From Lacticaseibacillus saniviri JCM 17471 = DSM 24301 (GTDB taxonomy: Bacteria > Bacillota > Bacilli > Lactobacillales > Lactobacillaceae), in contig NZ_BBBX01000018.1 in assembly GCF_001311785.1 (NCBI RefSeq), forward strand, positions 1-64,000: 64,000 nucleotides of DNA, read 5' to 3'. The notes under the pieces are model-generated. The model made no database searches and was not told where the DNA came from. It was given only the letters and a program-made list of their open reading frames with translations. Position 1 is the stretch's first letter; each line of letters begins with the position of its first letter. Below, in pieces: positions 42,688-53,294 of this stretch. A program made the position numbers and the translations under genes.

Positions 42688-42740
42688 GATGATTTGCACC
42701 TCACTTCAATCACGGTTACCGTTATTTACGGTTCACAGTT

Positions 42741-42746
42741 ATTATA
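42741..42746 (-). promoter_or_regulatory. -10 box upstream of mecA
   Basis: A perfect TATAAT on the minus strand lies 54 bases upstream of mecA. No good -35 hexamer is seen 16-18 bases upstream. Confidence 0.4.
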
Positions 42747-42812
42747 TCAGATAATCACTGTTAGCGCATTGTACGTCATTTATTAAATTAATTCAAGGGA
42801 CTTAAGGCCAAT

Positions 42813-42857
42813 AAAAACCAAACCAACAAACACTATCGTGATCGCTGATTTGGTTCT
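42813..42857 (-). terminator. Possible terminator after spx
   Basis: AACCAAATCAGC and the AACCAAACC region form a stem (AACCAAA/TTTGGTT) with a long loop just past the spx stop, ending in T's on the minus strand. The large loop makes it weak. Confidence 0.4.
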
Positions 42858-42859
42858 TC

Positions 42860-43258
42860 TTAGAAGCCCGCTAATAATTGAGCTTGTTGTAATTCCAGTG
42901 TCCGAACAGAGCGTGGTAAGAAACGACGAATTTCATCTTCGTTGTAACCTACTTGTAGGCGCTTTTCGTCCAACATGATTGGCCGACGCAACAAACCAGG
43001 TTCTTGTGCGACTAAGTCAATCAATTCGTTCATTGATAAGTCTTCCAAATCAATACCTAATTCTTGGAAAATCTTTGAACGGGTTGAGACGATTTCTTCA
43101 GTGCCTGATTCCGTCATCCGTAACAATTGTTTAATCTCATCCTTATTCAGTGGATCAGAGAAAATGTTGCGTTCAGTAAACGGAATGTTGTTTTCTTTCA
43201 GCCATGCACGAGCCTTACGGCATGAGGTGCAACTCGGGGATGTGTATAATGTGACCAT
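42860..43258 (-). CDS. spx: Redox-responsive regulator Spx (ArsC family)
   Basis: 132-aa RNA polymerase alpha-subunit-binding regulator of thiol stress. The CxxC switch is Cys10-Thr-Ser-Cys13 ([14 protein letters not shown]), and the RPI[21 protein letters not shown] segment is present. In B. subtilis the level is controlled by ClpXP. A good promoter lies upstream. Adjacent to mecA but separately transcribed. Intact. Confidence 0.96.
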   Translation of the reverse strand: MVTLYTSPSCTSCRKARAWLKENNIPFTERNIFSDPLNKDEIKQLLRMTESGTEEIVSTRSKIFQELGIDLEDLSMNELIDLVAQEPGLLRRPIMLDEKRLQVGYNEDEIRRFLPRSVRTLELQQAQLLAGF

Positions 43259-43304
43259 TTTGCTCGCTCCTTTTTCTTGACATCTGCTTTTTGATTACTA
43301 TTTA

Positions 43305-43334
43305 AGTATACCCGACTGGCACATCGGATAACAA
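43305..43334 (-). promoter_or_regulatory. Promoter of spx
   Basis: TTGTTA (43329-43334), an 18-base spacer and TATACT (43305-43310) on the minus strand, about 47 bases before the spx start. Confidence 0.6.
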
Positions 43335-43476
43335 TCAGATTGACAGAAAAAATTTATATATACTGAAATCATAAATGAACAAATTTGGATAAATGGTCTA
43401 TTATATAAAAAATATTAAAGGCTTAATTGCGCAAACTGACCATTAAAATAGTAAACGCCTCGAACGGACTAGACCT

Positions 43477-43498
43477 AAAAAAGCTTAAATGCTTAAGC
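43477..43498 (-). terminator. Short terminator of the MBL hydrolase gene
   Basis: GCTTAA-GCAT-TTAAGC with T6 overlaps the stop codon of the MBL gene (43493). The AT-rich 43335-43476 upstream of spx holds no clear gene. Confidence 0.5.
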
Positions 43499-44218
43499 GC
43501 AAATTATTTTGGCTAATACGACGGGCACATCGCCGGCACTCGCCTGAGCCTGCTGCAAGAGTAACGCCTGATTGGCATGTGGTAAATGTGTGAGTAGTAA
43601 TTGATTCACGTTTGCCGCATTGGCTAACGTGCCGGCCTCCGGTGCTGTCAAATGCCAGCGTGGTGCAGGTTGATCAGCCAGGAAATTCGTATCTGCCATC
43701 AGTAAATCGGCGCCCGTGGCAAAGCGCGCCAAATCACTGAAGTACCGGGTATCGCTGGTATTGACAATCGTCTTACCAGTCGCCTTTTCCGTGACGCGAA
43801 CGGCAAAGGCAGGCACTGGATGCTGTGTCTCCATAAATGTCAATGTCAGTGGCCCGAGGTCCAAAGTGGTATCTGCTGTATAGCCAAATCCTTTAGTAAA
43901 CGGTTCAAAAGTCAACGCCGCATAATTCAGCGGATCCTTGGTGTGACCGTAAATCGGAAGCACATCATGCTTCTTGGTATCTTGGGTCAATTGCCAGTAA
44001 TATTGCAGAACACCCAAATCCGCTGTGTGATCGTGATGATAATGTGTCAATAACACGGCATCCAATTGGGCTGGTGGCATGATCTTTTCAAGTGCCATTA
44101 GCGCCCCAGAACCGATATCCATCAGCAAATGATAATCACCGCTGGTAATCAAATAAGCGCTGGTCCCCCCATCTTCACGTGGGTAACCGCCGTAATAACC
44201 TAAAATCTGTAAGTCCAT
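43493..44218 (-). CDS. Metallo-beta-lactamase-fold hydrolase (YhfI-like)
   Basis: 241 aa. Metal site THYHHDHTADLG; later His/Asp ligands in METQHPVPAF, MADTNF and LLTHLPHAN. The MDLQILGYYGGYPREDGGTSAY start and size fit the YhfI/arylsulfatase-like group, which hydrolyses cyclic nucleotides, RNA ends or other esters. Substrate unknown. Divergent from the HmoB-like gene. Confidence 0.87.
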   Translation of the reverse strand: MDLQILGYYGGYPREDGGTSAYLITSGDYHLLMDIGSGALMALEKIMPPAQLDAVLLTHYHHDHTADLGVLQYYWQLTQDTKKHDVLPIYGHTKDPLNYAALTFEPFTKGFGYTADTTLDLGPLTLTFMETQHPVPAFAVRVTEKATGKTIVNTSDTRYFSDLARFATGADLLMADTNFLADQPAPRWHLTAPEAGTLANAANVNQLLLTHLPHANQALLLQQAQASAGDVPVVLAKIICA

Positions 44219-44253
44219 CTTGCTTCTTCCTTTCTAGTCCCCGAGAAAACGCT

Positions 44254-44259
44254 TATAAT
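44254..44259 (+). promoter_or_regulatory. -10 box of the HmoB-like gene
   Basis: A perfect TATAAT 20 bases ahead of the start; the corresponding -35 (TTTCTA at 44231-44236) is weak. Confidence 0.45.
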
Positions 44260-44279
44260 ACAAATTGGAGGTGTTTCTC

Positions 44280-44785
44280 ATGGCAACTATTCAAACTGTA
44301 TTTGGGAGTCGAGCTTTCTTAACACAATTGCAAACCAAGCAAGCCGCTCCTACGCTCCTGCTCAAACCGGAAAGTCACGGGCTCGATTACATGCTACTCG
44401 ATTCAACCGGTCGCGGGCAATTCACGCTACCATTAAGTATAACGTTTTGGCCACTCGTGGCGAGCTCCAGAAGAAAAATTATGTCCACATGATGTACTTT
44501 AATCTCGCGGCCGATCAAGAAGCAATCTTTGTGGCTCAAATGAAGACCTTTTTTGATGCCTATGAGCAATTCCCGCATATCACTGGGCTCACATTGATGC
44601 GACTCGACGCCAAGCAGATTCAATTTGTCTTAATGAGCAGTTGGGTCAGTGGGAGTGACTTCTTCGCATTGAAGTCAACGCCGGCGTTTGCCCCACTGAA
44701 TAAATTCATGAATCGAGCGGCAGATCAATTGGGCTTCCATGAGAACGGCTACCGGGTCATCGATCCTGATGACGATCAAAACTAA
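44280..44785 (+). CDS. HmoB-like antibiotic-biosynthesis-monooxygenase fold protein (frameshifted)
   Basis: 168 aa after adding one A at 44435-44436 (LPLKYNVLATRGEL). The pattern of an N-terminal segment (TVFGSRAFLTQL) followed by a dimeric alpha/beta barrel (YVHMMYFNLAADQE, then MSSWVSGSDFFALKSTPAF) resembles Bacillus HmoB, a haem-degrading monooxygenase, by length and layout. The catalytic residues cannot be verified from sequence alone, so the function is tentative. RBS TTGGAGGTG, ATG 44280-44282. Confidence 0.65.
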
Positions 44786-44800
44786 TCATACCTGCCAATC

Positions 44801-44851
44801 ACAAAAATCACCACCAACGATCCCATGTGGAGTGTTGATGGTGATTTTTGT
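44801..44851. terminator. Bidirectional terminator
   Basis: ACAAAAATCACCACCAAC pairs with GTTGATGGTGATTTTTGT between the convergent HmoB-like gene and the ABC permease. Confidence 0.92.
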
Positions 44852-44871
44852 ATCGTCTCAACTGGGTTGAA

Positions 44872-46915
44872 TTAGAAGACAGCTAATCGTTTTAACGGTT
44901 GGTTGACCATCCGATTCACTGCCCGAGCGGTGATGAGGTAAAACCCAGCGTACACCAGCACATAAATCCCGCTCACGACAATCCCCAACCAGGTCGCCGG
45001 ATTATCCAATGCATCAGATAGGAAATGCAGTAGTAACAAACTGTGCAGACTGCCAACAATCAGCGGCAGACTGAAGATAATCAGCGTTTGGCGGTAAACC
45101 ATGTGTTGAACGGCCTTAGTTTGCATCCCTAATCGTTTCAAGGTTTGAATGCTATCCACTTCCGTCTGCGCGATGGCCAATTGCTTTAACATCAGAATAG
45201 AACCTGTCGCTAGCATGAAGACCACCCCAATCAATAACATCAAGAAGAGCAGAAAGCCGAATAACGCATCCGCCTGCCGACGTTCCGGTAGTAACAAGCC
45301 GATACTTTCACGTGAACTGTAGAGATCCGTTGCACGGGAGTTTTGCGTGAAATAAAAGAGATCATGCTTGTTTTGATACATGAAATCCTGCATATCATCT
45401 TGGTTCGCAATCGGTGTCAATGCCTTTGTCACCGCTGTTCGGTCTTTATTCGTCGCAAAATCATAGAGTGCCAAGTGATCTTTTTGGCCCTCCAGTTGCG
45501 CGTACACGCGGTCTGAAACAATCATTGCGCGTTCAAAATAGTTGTAGCCGCCTAGTGGATAGCGGTCAATGAGATACTTCACCTTAAGATTCACTTGGTT
45601 CGGCATGATTTTTAGCGGGCCCCAATTGCGATGTCGAGGGCCCTTGTTTGATTTATATGTACTGCGATCATAGAGAATCAGCGCCGTCTCCTTGCCGTGG
45701 AGTTGCAAATCATCCAGTTGCGGTTCGACCTTGCGTGCGCGTTGGTAGGCAGATAGCGACATGACCGTGTACGCGTGTCGATTATGCTCGGTGAGGTTAC
45801 CTCGGTTGACCAAGGTGACTTTTCCCGTGACAATTTTGCCTTCAATGGCCACTTGATGCAGTGGCGTGATAGCCAGTTTATCCAGCGTCTGGTTGACCGG
45901 CTTAATCCCGCGACCGTTTGCGACCACCGCTGCGGGCAGCGAGAAAGCGACCTCCGCTTGACCAGCTTGATACATCATTGCGGCACTCCCCAAAACGGTG
46001 ATGGTGGCCATACTCAGCATCGTTGTCAGCCACAGTGAATGCATGTTGACGCGGATGCGCTTAGCAATATTGGCCAAAACAATCATCTGGCCATTTTGCC
46101 AATAGAGCTTAGGAAAATGCCGCAGCCAGTTCAAAGCGACCCGGATACCTGAGGTGAAGAACCAATACGTGCCCAGCGCCATTGCGACCAGGGCCACGCC
46201 TAACAGCCCGATCATCACATTATTGCGCAGTAACAGGTCCATCATATTGAGCAACGCCCAATAGCTAAACCCAATCAGGATCACACTGAAGCCCGCCAGC
46301 CAGTAATCGCGCCGCCGAACGCGCAGCGCCTGGTCAGCGTGCGAGATCTTGCGGATGAGATTCAAAAGACTCGTATTGTTCACAAAGATTGCATTGAGGG
46401 CGCCTTGCGCTAAGTACAAGATGCCAAAATAACAACGACATCCCGAATTGCCCTGCCGGATACCAGAAGCCCCACACTGAGATGCAGGTGCAACATTCGC
46501 ACCAGAATCATCGCAAACAGTTTGGAAACCAGAATCCCTAAAGCAATCCCAGCAACAACCGTTACGGCACCCACCATTAAACTTTCAACAATCAGACTGC
46601 CGGTTAACTGGGCACGGGTCAACCCCATGAGCCGGTATAAGCCCAGCTCACGGGTGCGGCGCTGCATCCGAAGCGTATTGAGATAAATCAGAAAGGTCAC
46701 ACTAAACAGCAAAATCACGACAAGCGCCAGGTTCAAAAATGCTGGCACCAAGCTCGAGCTGTCCAAAATTTGGCTGCCGACTGCAAAATAGGTTTATAGT
46801 CAGTCAACGCGGATAACGCATAGACCAACATGACAATCAGTGCTGCAACGGATTCAGTGAGATAGTAAAGCCGGCGATGGCGCGTGATGCTCTCACGCGC
46901 GAGTCTAACGTACAT
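44872..46915 (-). CDS. BceB-type FtsX permease (two frame breaks)
   Basis: About 681 aa after repairs near 46792 and 46427. Ten hydrophobic segments, with the large extracellular part between segments 7 and 8 (about residues 310-510) that is the sensory and peptide-handling domain of Bce-type transporters. Start MYVRLARESITRHRR at 46915, overlapping the ATPase end by 11 bases. Partner of the ATPase; with the divergent two-component system it forms an antimicrobial-peptide detoxification and sensing unit such as BceRS-AB. Ligand unknown (bacitracin, nisin-like or mersacidin-like peptides are typical). Confidence 0.88.
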
Positions 46916-47665
46916 GCGTATGACCGCCACTGATGGTCGCCTCCATATCAATGATGCTATTGAAAAACTGTTGCCGGCTGCCGTGCTTAGTCACTTCTGC
47001 AAAGTACGCGCCATCCTTGATGAAGACAATGCGATTGCAATAGCTCGCGGTGAACGCATCATGCGTCACCATCATAATCGTGATGTCCTCTTGCAGATTA
47101 ATTTCTGTCAGGTACCGCAACAATTCCGTTGCCGCTGCCGAATCCAAACTCCCTGTGGGTTCATCCGCAAAATCAGCTTTGGTTTGGTAATCATCGCCCG
47201 CGCACTCGCTACGCGTTGTCGCTGGCCGATACTGAGCTCACTGGGATAGCGGTTCAGCAATTCATTGAGGCCCAGAATTTCACTGACCTGTACGATTCGC
47301 TGATCAAAATCTGCAGGCAGTTTGGGCGTTAATGTGAGTGGCAACGCAATATTTTCTTTGACCGTCAGATTATCGAGTAAATTAAAATCTTGGAAAATGA
47401 AGCCCAATTCCTCGCGTCGAAAGTTAGCCAGTTCGGCGTCACTCATGGCAGTCACGTCCTGACCACCCACGACAACCTTGCCGGATGTCGGTTGGTCAAT
47501 CGTTGCCATGATATTGAGCAAGGTGGACTTTCCCGCCCCACTGGGACCCATAATGCCAACAAACTCACCTTCATCAATCTTAAACGACAGATCATTGAGT
47601 GCCTGAACGCGATTCTGGCGGTGACCGTACATCTTGGTCACATGTGACACGTCTACAATTCGCAT
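46905..47665 (-). CDS. BceA-type ABC transporter ATPase (frameshifted)
   Basis: 253 aa after one base is added near 47167, which restores LILADEPTGSLDSAAATELL. Walker A GPSGAGKST, Q-loop, Walker B with DEPTGSLD, switch His in MMVTHDAF. The signature reads LSIGQRQRVASARA instead of LSGGQ. Start at ATG 47663-47665 after GGAGG; an earlier in-frame start has no ribosome site. ATPase partner of the FtsX permease. Confidence 0.9.
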
Positions 47666-47767
47666 AATTATTCCTCCAAAGCCTATATTAACAAATTTAT
47701 CCATTGACGGCGCTTGTACTCACTCAATCAAACCGTTACCATTAAACACAAGAATGGAGTGACTGAC

Positions 47768-48441
47768 ATGTTTAAAATCATGGTTGTCGAAGATGATCAA
47801 ACTATCGCGCAACTCGTTGCGGATAACCTCGGCAAGTGGCAACTCGACCCTGTTGTCGTGACCGATTTTGCAACCGTCTTTGAACAATTTCTAGATGTGA
47901 AGCCCCACTTAGTTTTACTCGATATCAACCTGCCCGTATATGACGGATTTTACTGGGTCCAAAAGATTCGCGACGTCAGCAAGGTCCCCGTTATCTTCAT
48001 CTCCAGTCGCAATACCAATATGGATATGGTGATGTCGATGAACCTTGGCGCCGACGATTTCGTCAACAAACCTTTTGCCATCGAAGTGTTGATTGCAAAA
48101 ATCAACGCGTTGCTGCGGCGCACTTATAATTATAGCGACCAAAACGCGGATGCGCTGGAACACAACGGACTATTATTGAATCTTAAAAACGGCATGGCGC
48201 AAGTTGGCGATACCCAAATTAACCTCTCCAAAATGAATACAAACTCCTCCAGATTTTGATGCGCCAGCACGGTCAAATTGTCAGCCGATCCAAATTACTG
48301 CGGGATCTGTGGCAGGATGAACGGTTCGTTGATGATAACACGCTCACGGTGAATATCAATCGCCTGCGGAAGAAAATTGACGATGCCGGCTTGCCTAATT
48401 ACATTGAAACAAAAATCGGTCAGGGATACATCATTCCTTAG
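47768..48441 (+). CDS. BceR-type OmpR-family response regulator (frameshifted)
   Basis: 224 aa after adding one A at 48230-48233 (SKNEYKLLQILMRQHGQ). Receiver: acidic pocket VVEDD, phospho-acceptor Asp in LLDINLPVYDG, Lys in NKPFAIE. The C-terminal winged helix shows DNNTLTVNINRLRKKI. It should activate the divergent transporter genes. Starts ATG 47768 after TGGAGTGA. Confidence 0.9.
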
Positions 48442-48452
48442 GAGGAGAAAAG

Positions 48453-49507
48453 ATGCCATTTCGGATTTTTCTCAAAGCGCATATCGCTAACAGTCTCTTC
48501 TTTCTGTTGGCCCTGTTCGTCTTTGATCTCATTCTATGGCTGGATCCGCTGCATCAGATTCAGTTGAATACAGTCCTCTACGTCAGTCTCATCGTCATTT
48601 TGATGGGGATGGTTGCACTGGTTTGGCGCTATCAAAAACAAACGCGTGGCTCAAAGAAGTGGCCGCGCGCAGGGATGACCCTGAGCAGGCACTTGATTGG
48701 CCGCTCCTGCCGACAGACGACCCTGAGCAGGCTGTCGTCGCCAATGCGTTTAACAGCGTGCTCAAAGCCCATCACGACCAGCTGGAGCGTTTGCTCAATG
48801 AGCAGCAAGATCAAAAAGCGTTCATTGATTCCTGGGTCCATGAAATCAAAGTGCCCTTGGCAGCCGGTGACTTATTGGTCGACAGCCTCGATGGCCAAAT
48901 TCCAGAATCGACCTTTGAACAGCTCACGCTACAACTGGATCGTATCAGTTTCTACGTCGATCAGGTGCTCTACTACTCACGATTGGACAGTTTCAGTCAT
49001 GACTACCTACTGCAGGAATATCCGCTCAAGCAGATTATCAATGATGTTGTGGTCAGCCTGCGCAATCAATTCATCAGTAACCAGATTCAATTCGAGTTGC
49101 GCGGTGAGGATCAAACCGTGCTCACGGATCAGAAATGGCTGCGTTTCATTTTGAGCCAAATCATGGTGAACAGCCTTAAGTACACCGATCCAGGTGGTAA
49201 AATCATCGTCACGCTATCCGATCAAAATAATGAGGTACAGCTCGCAGTGAGTGATACCGGTATCGGCATTGCTCCCGATGAACTGCACCGCGTCTTTGAT
49301 AAGGGCTTTACGGGTCAAAATGGTCGCAACGCGAATCAAAAGGCCACGGGATTAGGCCTCTATCTGGCTGATCGACTGGGACAAAAGCTGAACCATCAGT
49401 TAACCATCGAATCAGAACTGAGGCACGGAACAACGGTTATCATCCACTTCCCTTACCTGAGCTATTACCAAGACACCGGTGTCAGCCTCACCCACAGTCG
49501 GCAATAA
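48453..49507 (+). CDS. BceS-type intramembrane-sensing histidine kinase (frameshifted)
   Basis: 351 aa after one A is added at 48640-48642. Two N-terminal membrane helices with a very short extracellular loop (LDPLHQIQLN) and no sensor domain, as in intramembrane-sensing kinases that read transporter activity. Phospho-acceptor His in SWVHEIKVPLAAG; N-box NSLKYT; G1 DTGIGIAPDEL; G2 TGLGLYLADRLG. Contains a duplicated DDPEQA (DNA repeat at 48676 and 48718). Eleven bases after the response regulator. Confidence 0.9.
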
Positions 49508-49566
49508 GCACGTTATTTTAACGTCATGATAGCGATTACTCCAGGCTTGATATCACCCTATTTCAC

Positions 49567-49614
49567 AATAAAAAGAACGCCGACCTCAATGATGAAGTCG
49601 GCGTTCTTTTTATT
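49567..49614 (+). terminator. Terminator after the two-component genes
   Basis: AATAAAAAGAACGCCGAC pairs with GTCGGCGTTCTTTTTATT around a short loop, 60 bases after the kinase. Confidence 0.92.
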
Positions 49615-49623
49615 GCATATGAC

Positions 49624-49651
49624 TGGACAGACCGAGAGATTGTGATATGAT
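49624..49651 (+). promoter_or_regulatory. Promoter of nox
   Basis: TGGACA (49624-49629), 16 bases, TATGAT (49646-49651), each one mismatch from consensus, about 60 bases upstream of the start. Confidence 0.6.
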
Positions 49652-49709
49652 TAACGAGTAATGAATTGTGTTAAATTTAATTGGTTGCAACGAAAGGAGT
49701 TTTTCATTC

Positions 49710-51062
49710 ATGAAAGTTATTGTTGTTGGTTCATCTCACGGTGGTTACGAAACAGTGCGCGGTATTTTGGCAGCGCATCCAGAAACTGAAATTCAGTGGT
49801 ACGAAAAGGGTGACTTCATTTCATTCCTTTCTTGTGGGATGCAACTATACTTAGAAGGCGTTGTCAAAGACGTCAATACAGTGCGGTATGCCACTGCTGA
49901 AGGTATGCGGGCACAAGGCGTGCACGTTTTTGTCCGCCAAGAGATTGCTTCAGTTGACGCCAATGCCCACACAGTGACCGTTAAGAATCTCGTGGATAAC
50001 ACAACCCGTACTGAAAGCTATGACAAACTCGTGCTCAGTGCAGGTGCGGTACCATTCACCTTGCCTGTTCCCGGCAACGACCTGAAGAATATCTATGCGA
50101 TGCGCGGCCGTGACTGGGCCAAGAAGCTCAAGTTAAAGACCGTCGATCCCGATCTGCAAAACGTTGTGGTGATTGGTGGCGGTTATATCGGCGTCGAGGC
50201 GGCCGAAGTGTTCGCCAAAGCTGGCAAGCATGTGACGTTGATTGATATGATTCCACGGGTCTTGGGCCTCTACTTAGATGAAGAGTTTACCGATACGCTG
50301 ACCGACACCATGAAAGCCAACAATATCTATCCTGCTACAGGCCAAGCCATCAAGCAATTCAATGGTAAGGATGGCGCAGTGACAAGCGTTGTCACTGATC
50401 AAGGCGAGTACCCTGCAGAATTAGTGATTCAAGCGGCCGGCATCAAAGCAAACACGGACTGGCTCAAAGATACCTTGAAGTTGGATGATCACGGTTTGAT
50501 TGAGATTAATGACTATCTTGAAACCAGTGCCCCTGATGTCTACGCTGTCGGCGACGCAACCTTAGTGCCATTTGCGCCAACTGGTGGCCATTCACGGATT
50601 GCGCTTGCGACCAATGCACGTCGTCAAGGCCGCATTGCCGCAAAGAACGTCCTGGGCGACAAGACCAAGATGCCAGCTGTCTCCGGTGCCTCTGCCTTAT
50701 CAGTCTTTGACTATCACTTTGCTTCCGTTGGGGTTAAGGCTGGGACAGCCGATGGATTAGGAATCAATACACAATCCGTCTTTGTCACAGACACGGTGCA
50801 ACCACCATTCGTGACTGAAGACGCTGGCAATGTTCCCGTCTACTTCAAGCTGACCTACGCACCAGAAGATGGCCGCATTCTCGGTGGTCAGATCATGTCC
50901 AAACGTGACGTGACTGCCAACATTAATGCCATCAGTTTAGCCATTCAAGGCCACATGACATTAGATGATTTAGCTTATGCTGATTTCTTCTTCCAACCTG
51001 GATTTGACCGGCCTTGGAACATCATCAATGTTGCTGCCCAACAAGCATTACTCAATAAATAA
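49710..51062 (+). CDS. nox: NADH oxidase, probably water-forming (Nox-2 type)
   Basis: 450-aa flavin disulfide reductase-like oxidase that recycles NAD+ with O2 and detoxifies oxygen. FAD motif VIVVGSSHGGYETV; redox Cys in ISFLSCGMQLYLEG; NADH motif NVVVIGGGYIGVEAAE; second FAD motif VYAVGDATLVPFA. RBS AAAGGAG and ATG 49710. Could alternatively be a CoA-disulfide reductase relative; the single redox Cys and host type favour Nox. Intact. Confidence 0.92.
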   Translation: MKVIVVGSSHGGYETVRGILAAHPETEIQWYEKGDFISFLSCGMQLYLEGVVKDVNTVRYATAEGMRAQGVHVFVRQEIASVDANAHTVTVKNLVDNTTRTESYDKLVLSAGAVPFTLPVPGNDLKNIYAMRGRDWAKKLKLKTVDPDLQNVVVIGGGYIGVEAAEVFAKAGKHVTLIDMIPRVLGLYLDEEFTDTLTDTMKANNIYPATGQAIKQFNGKDGAVTSVVTDQGEYPAELVIQAAGIKANTDWLKDTLKLDDHGLIEINDYLETSAPDVYAVGDATLVPFAPTGGHSRIALATNARRQGRIAAKNVLGDKTKMPAVSGASALSVFDYHFASVGVKAGTADGLGINTQSVFVTDTVQPPFVTEDAGNVPVYFKLTYAPEDGRILGGQIMSKRDVTANINAISLAIQGHMTLDDLAYADFFFQPGFDRPWNIINVAAQQALLNK

Positions 51063-51065
51063 TAA

Positions 51066-51103
51066 AAAATGGGCGTCCAGTCAATTGACTGGACGCCCAT
51101 TTT
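51066..51103. terminator. Perfect palindromic terminator between nox and copB
   Basis: AAAATGGGCGTCCAGTCAA is followed directly by its reverse complement. Works for both convergent genes. Confidence 0.95.
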
Positions 51104-51117
51104 CATTTGGAGCACAT

Positions 51118-53284
51118 CTAACTACGCTTGAGTTTCAAGGTCATCGCATTCAATGCCACAACCACCGTGGATAGGGACATTAAGATGGCCCCTACCGCTG
51201 GGCTCAAGATAAAGCCGATTGGTGCTAGGATACCAGCTGCCAGTGGAATCGCCAAGATGTTATAGCCAGCGCCCCACCAGAGGTTCTGAATCATTTTGGC
51301 ATTGGTTGCCTTAGCCAGCTTCAAGAAGTTGAGCAAATCAAACGGATCACTGTGAACTAAGACAACATCGGCTGAATCAATCGCGACATCGGTACCTGCC
51401 CCAATCGCAATCCCAATATCCGCCTTGGCCAAACTAGGCGCATCATTCACGCCATCGCCGACCATGATGACCTTGCCTTTCTTCTGATAGGCTGTCAGTT
51501 GTGTTAGCTTATCTTCTGGTAACAGTTCACTCTGCACTTCGTCGATGCCTAGTTGTTCAGCAACAGCTGCGGCCGTGCCTTGATTATCCCCAGTCAACAT
51601 GACGCACATAATTCATTTCTTTGAGACCGCTAATCAGCGCCTTACTATTTGGCTTGATCTGATCACCCTCTGCCAGCCCACCAACCAATGTATTGCCCTG
51701 AATCAAGTAAACCACCGAGTTACCGTTGCTGGTCCAGGTTGCAAAGTCAGTTTGATCGTAAGCAATATTTTGACTGCTCAAGTACCGCGCGTTCACAATT
51801 TGGTACGTGGTATTTTCGACGGTCCCTGTAAGCCCAATCCCCTTTTGAACACTGACATCACTCGCAGTGAGTGGAGTTAATTGCCGAAAGCTTGCGGCAG
51901 ACTTGATGCCATTAGCCAAAGGATGATCGGAATGTGTTTCAAGAGCTGCAAGAATGGCCAAAACATGATCAGCATCCATGGTATCAACATAACTCTGAAT
52001 AGCGTTAACGGCGAAGTCACCCTGCGTCAAGGTTCCCGTCTTATCCATTAAGACGTACTTCACCTTGGTGGCATCTTCCAGGGCCTGCCGGTTCCGTAAC
52101 AATAAGCCGTTGGTGGCCGCGATACTGGTACTACGAGCCACAACCAATGGAATGGCCAATCCGAGGGCATGTGGACATGCGATGATGAAGACGGTGACCA
52201 TGCGTTCGAAGGCTTGGTCGAGCCCTTGTGGTAGCCAGAAAACGAATGCCAGAATACCGACGATTAAAGCGGCATAGAACAACCAAGAAGCCACACGGTC
52301 AGCCATACTTTCAGCTTTAGACTTTGCCGCCTGCGCATCAGAAACGAGTTTCATCACTTGCGCCAGGTAGCCCGTTTCACCGGTGCCGGTGACTGTCATC
52401 TCAATCACGCCATCGCCATTAACAGCACCACCGATGACCTTATCAGCCTTAGTTTTGGCCACCGCACGCGCTTCACCTGTCACCAGTGATTCGTTGACGG
52501 TCGTTGAGCCACTGACCAAGACCCCATCGGTTGGAATCTGTTCACCAGCCAAAACACGCAAGGTTTGGCCCTCGTGGACCTGGCTCAATGGCATGTCTTG
52601 CACTTGACCATTATCGACAACGTGTGCCTGACTCGGTAGCAGGGCCGCCATTTTCTCAACCGCAGAGCCTGCAGCCATGACAGAGTTCATTTCAACCCAG
52701 TGACCTAATAACATGATGACAATCAACGTCGCCAGTTCCCAGAAGAAGTCCATCACATGGCCACTCGGATTAATGAAGTGATTGGCGATAAAGGCATACA
52801 GCGAATAGCCATACGCCACGGTAATCCCCATCGCAATCAATGTCATCATTGCCGGTGCTTTACTCTTCAGCTCATCGACCGCGCCTGTGAGAAATGGTTT
52901 CCCTCCGTAGAAATACAGGAAAGTCGCCAAAATCAAAACGATATAGTCAGAACCTGGAAACGTGATCGGCAAGCGGAGCCCGAAAAGATTGAGATCCATC
53001 CCCATAAATGGTGAAAACAATAAAATTGGAATCGTGGCTACTAAGCTAACCCAGAAGAGTTGCTTGAGATTACCCATGTGCATCATATGACCACCACCCA
53101 TGTCGTGGCCCATATGACTGTGATCCATCCCGCTCATGTTGCTCATATCATGATTCATCTTTGAATGGTCCATGTTGTTCATATCGTGATTCATCTTTGA
53201 ATGATCCATGTCGCTCATATCGTGATCCATCTTTGAATGATCCATCTTTGAATGATCCATGTTGTTCATCTCGTGTTTAGTCAT
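51118..53284 (-). CDS. copB: Copper-exporting P1B ATPase CopB (frameshifted)
   Basis: 721 aa after removing one base at about 51610 ([14 protein letters not shown]). N-terminus has Met/His-rich metal-binding repeats ([10 protein letters not shown] units). Then eight membrane segments, the metal-selective CPH motif in [13 protein letters not shown], phosphorylation site [18 protein letters not shown] and [12 protein letters not shown] instead of CPC marks CopB. Exports copper (possibly silver). Ten bases after copY, RBS TAGGAGG. Confidence 0.93.
53144..53270 (-). repeat. Tandem repeats in the copB 5' end
   Basis: 36-base units (53144-53179, 53180-53215 and a third from 53216 with a 15-base internal duplication) encode [12 protein letters not shown]-like 12-residue repeats rich in Met and His. 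Repeat number probably varies between strains. Confidence 0.85.
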
Positions 53285-53294
53285 GATATTCCTC

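Noticed and set aside
53144-53270. CRISPR-like short repeats
   Set aside because: Units are contiguous, without spacers, and encode an in-frame Met/His repeat in CopB.
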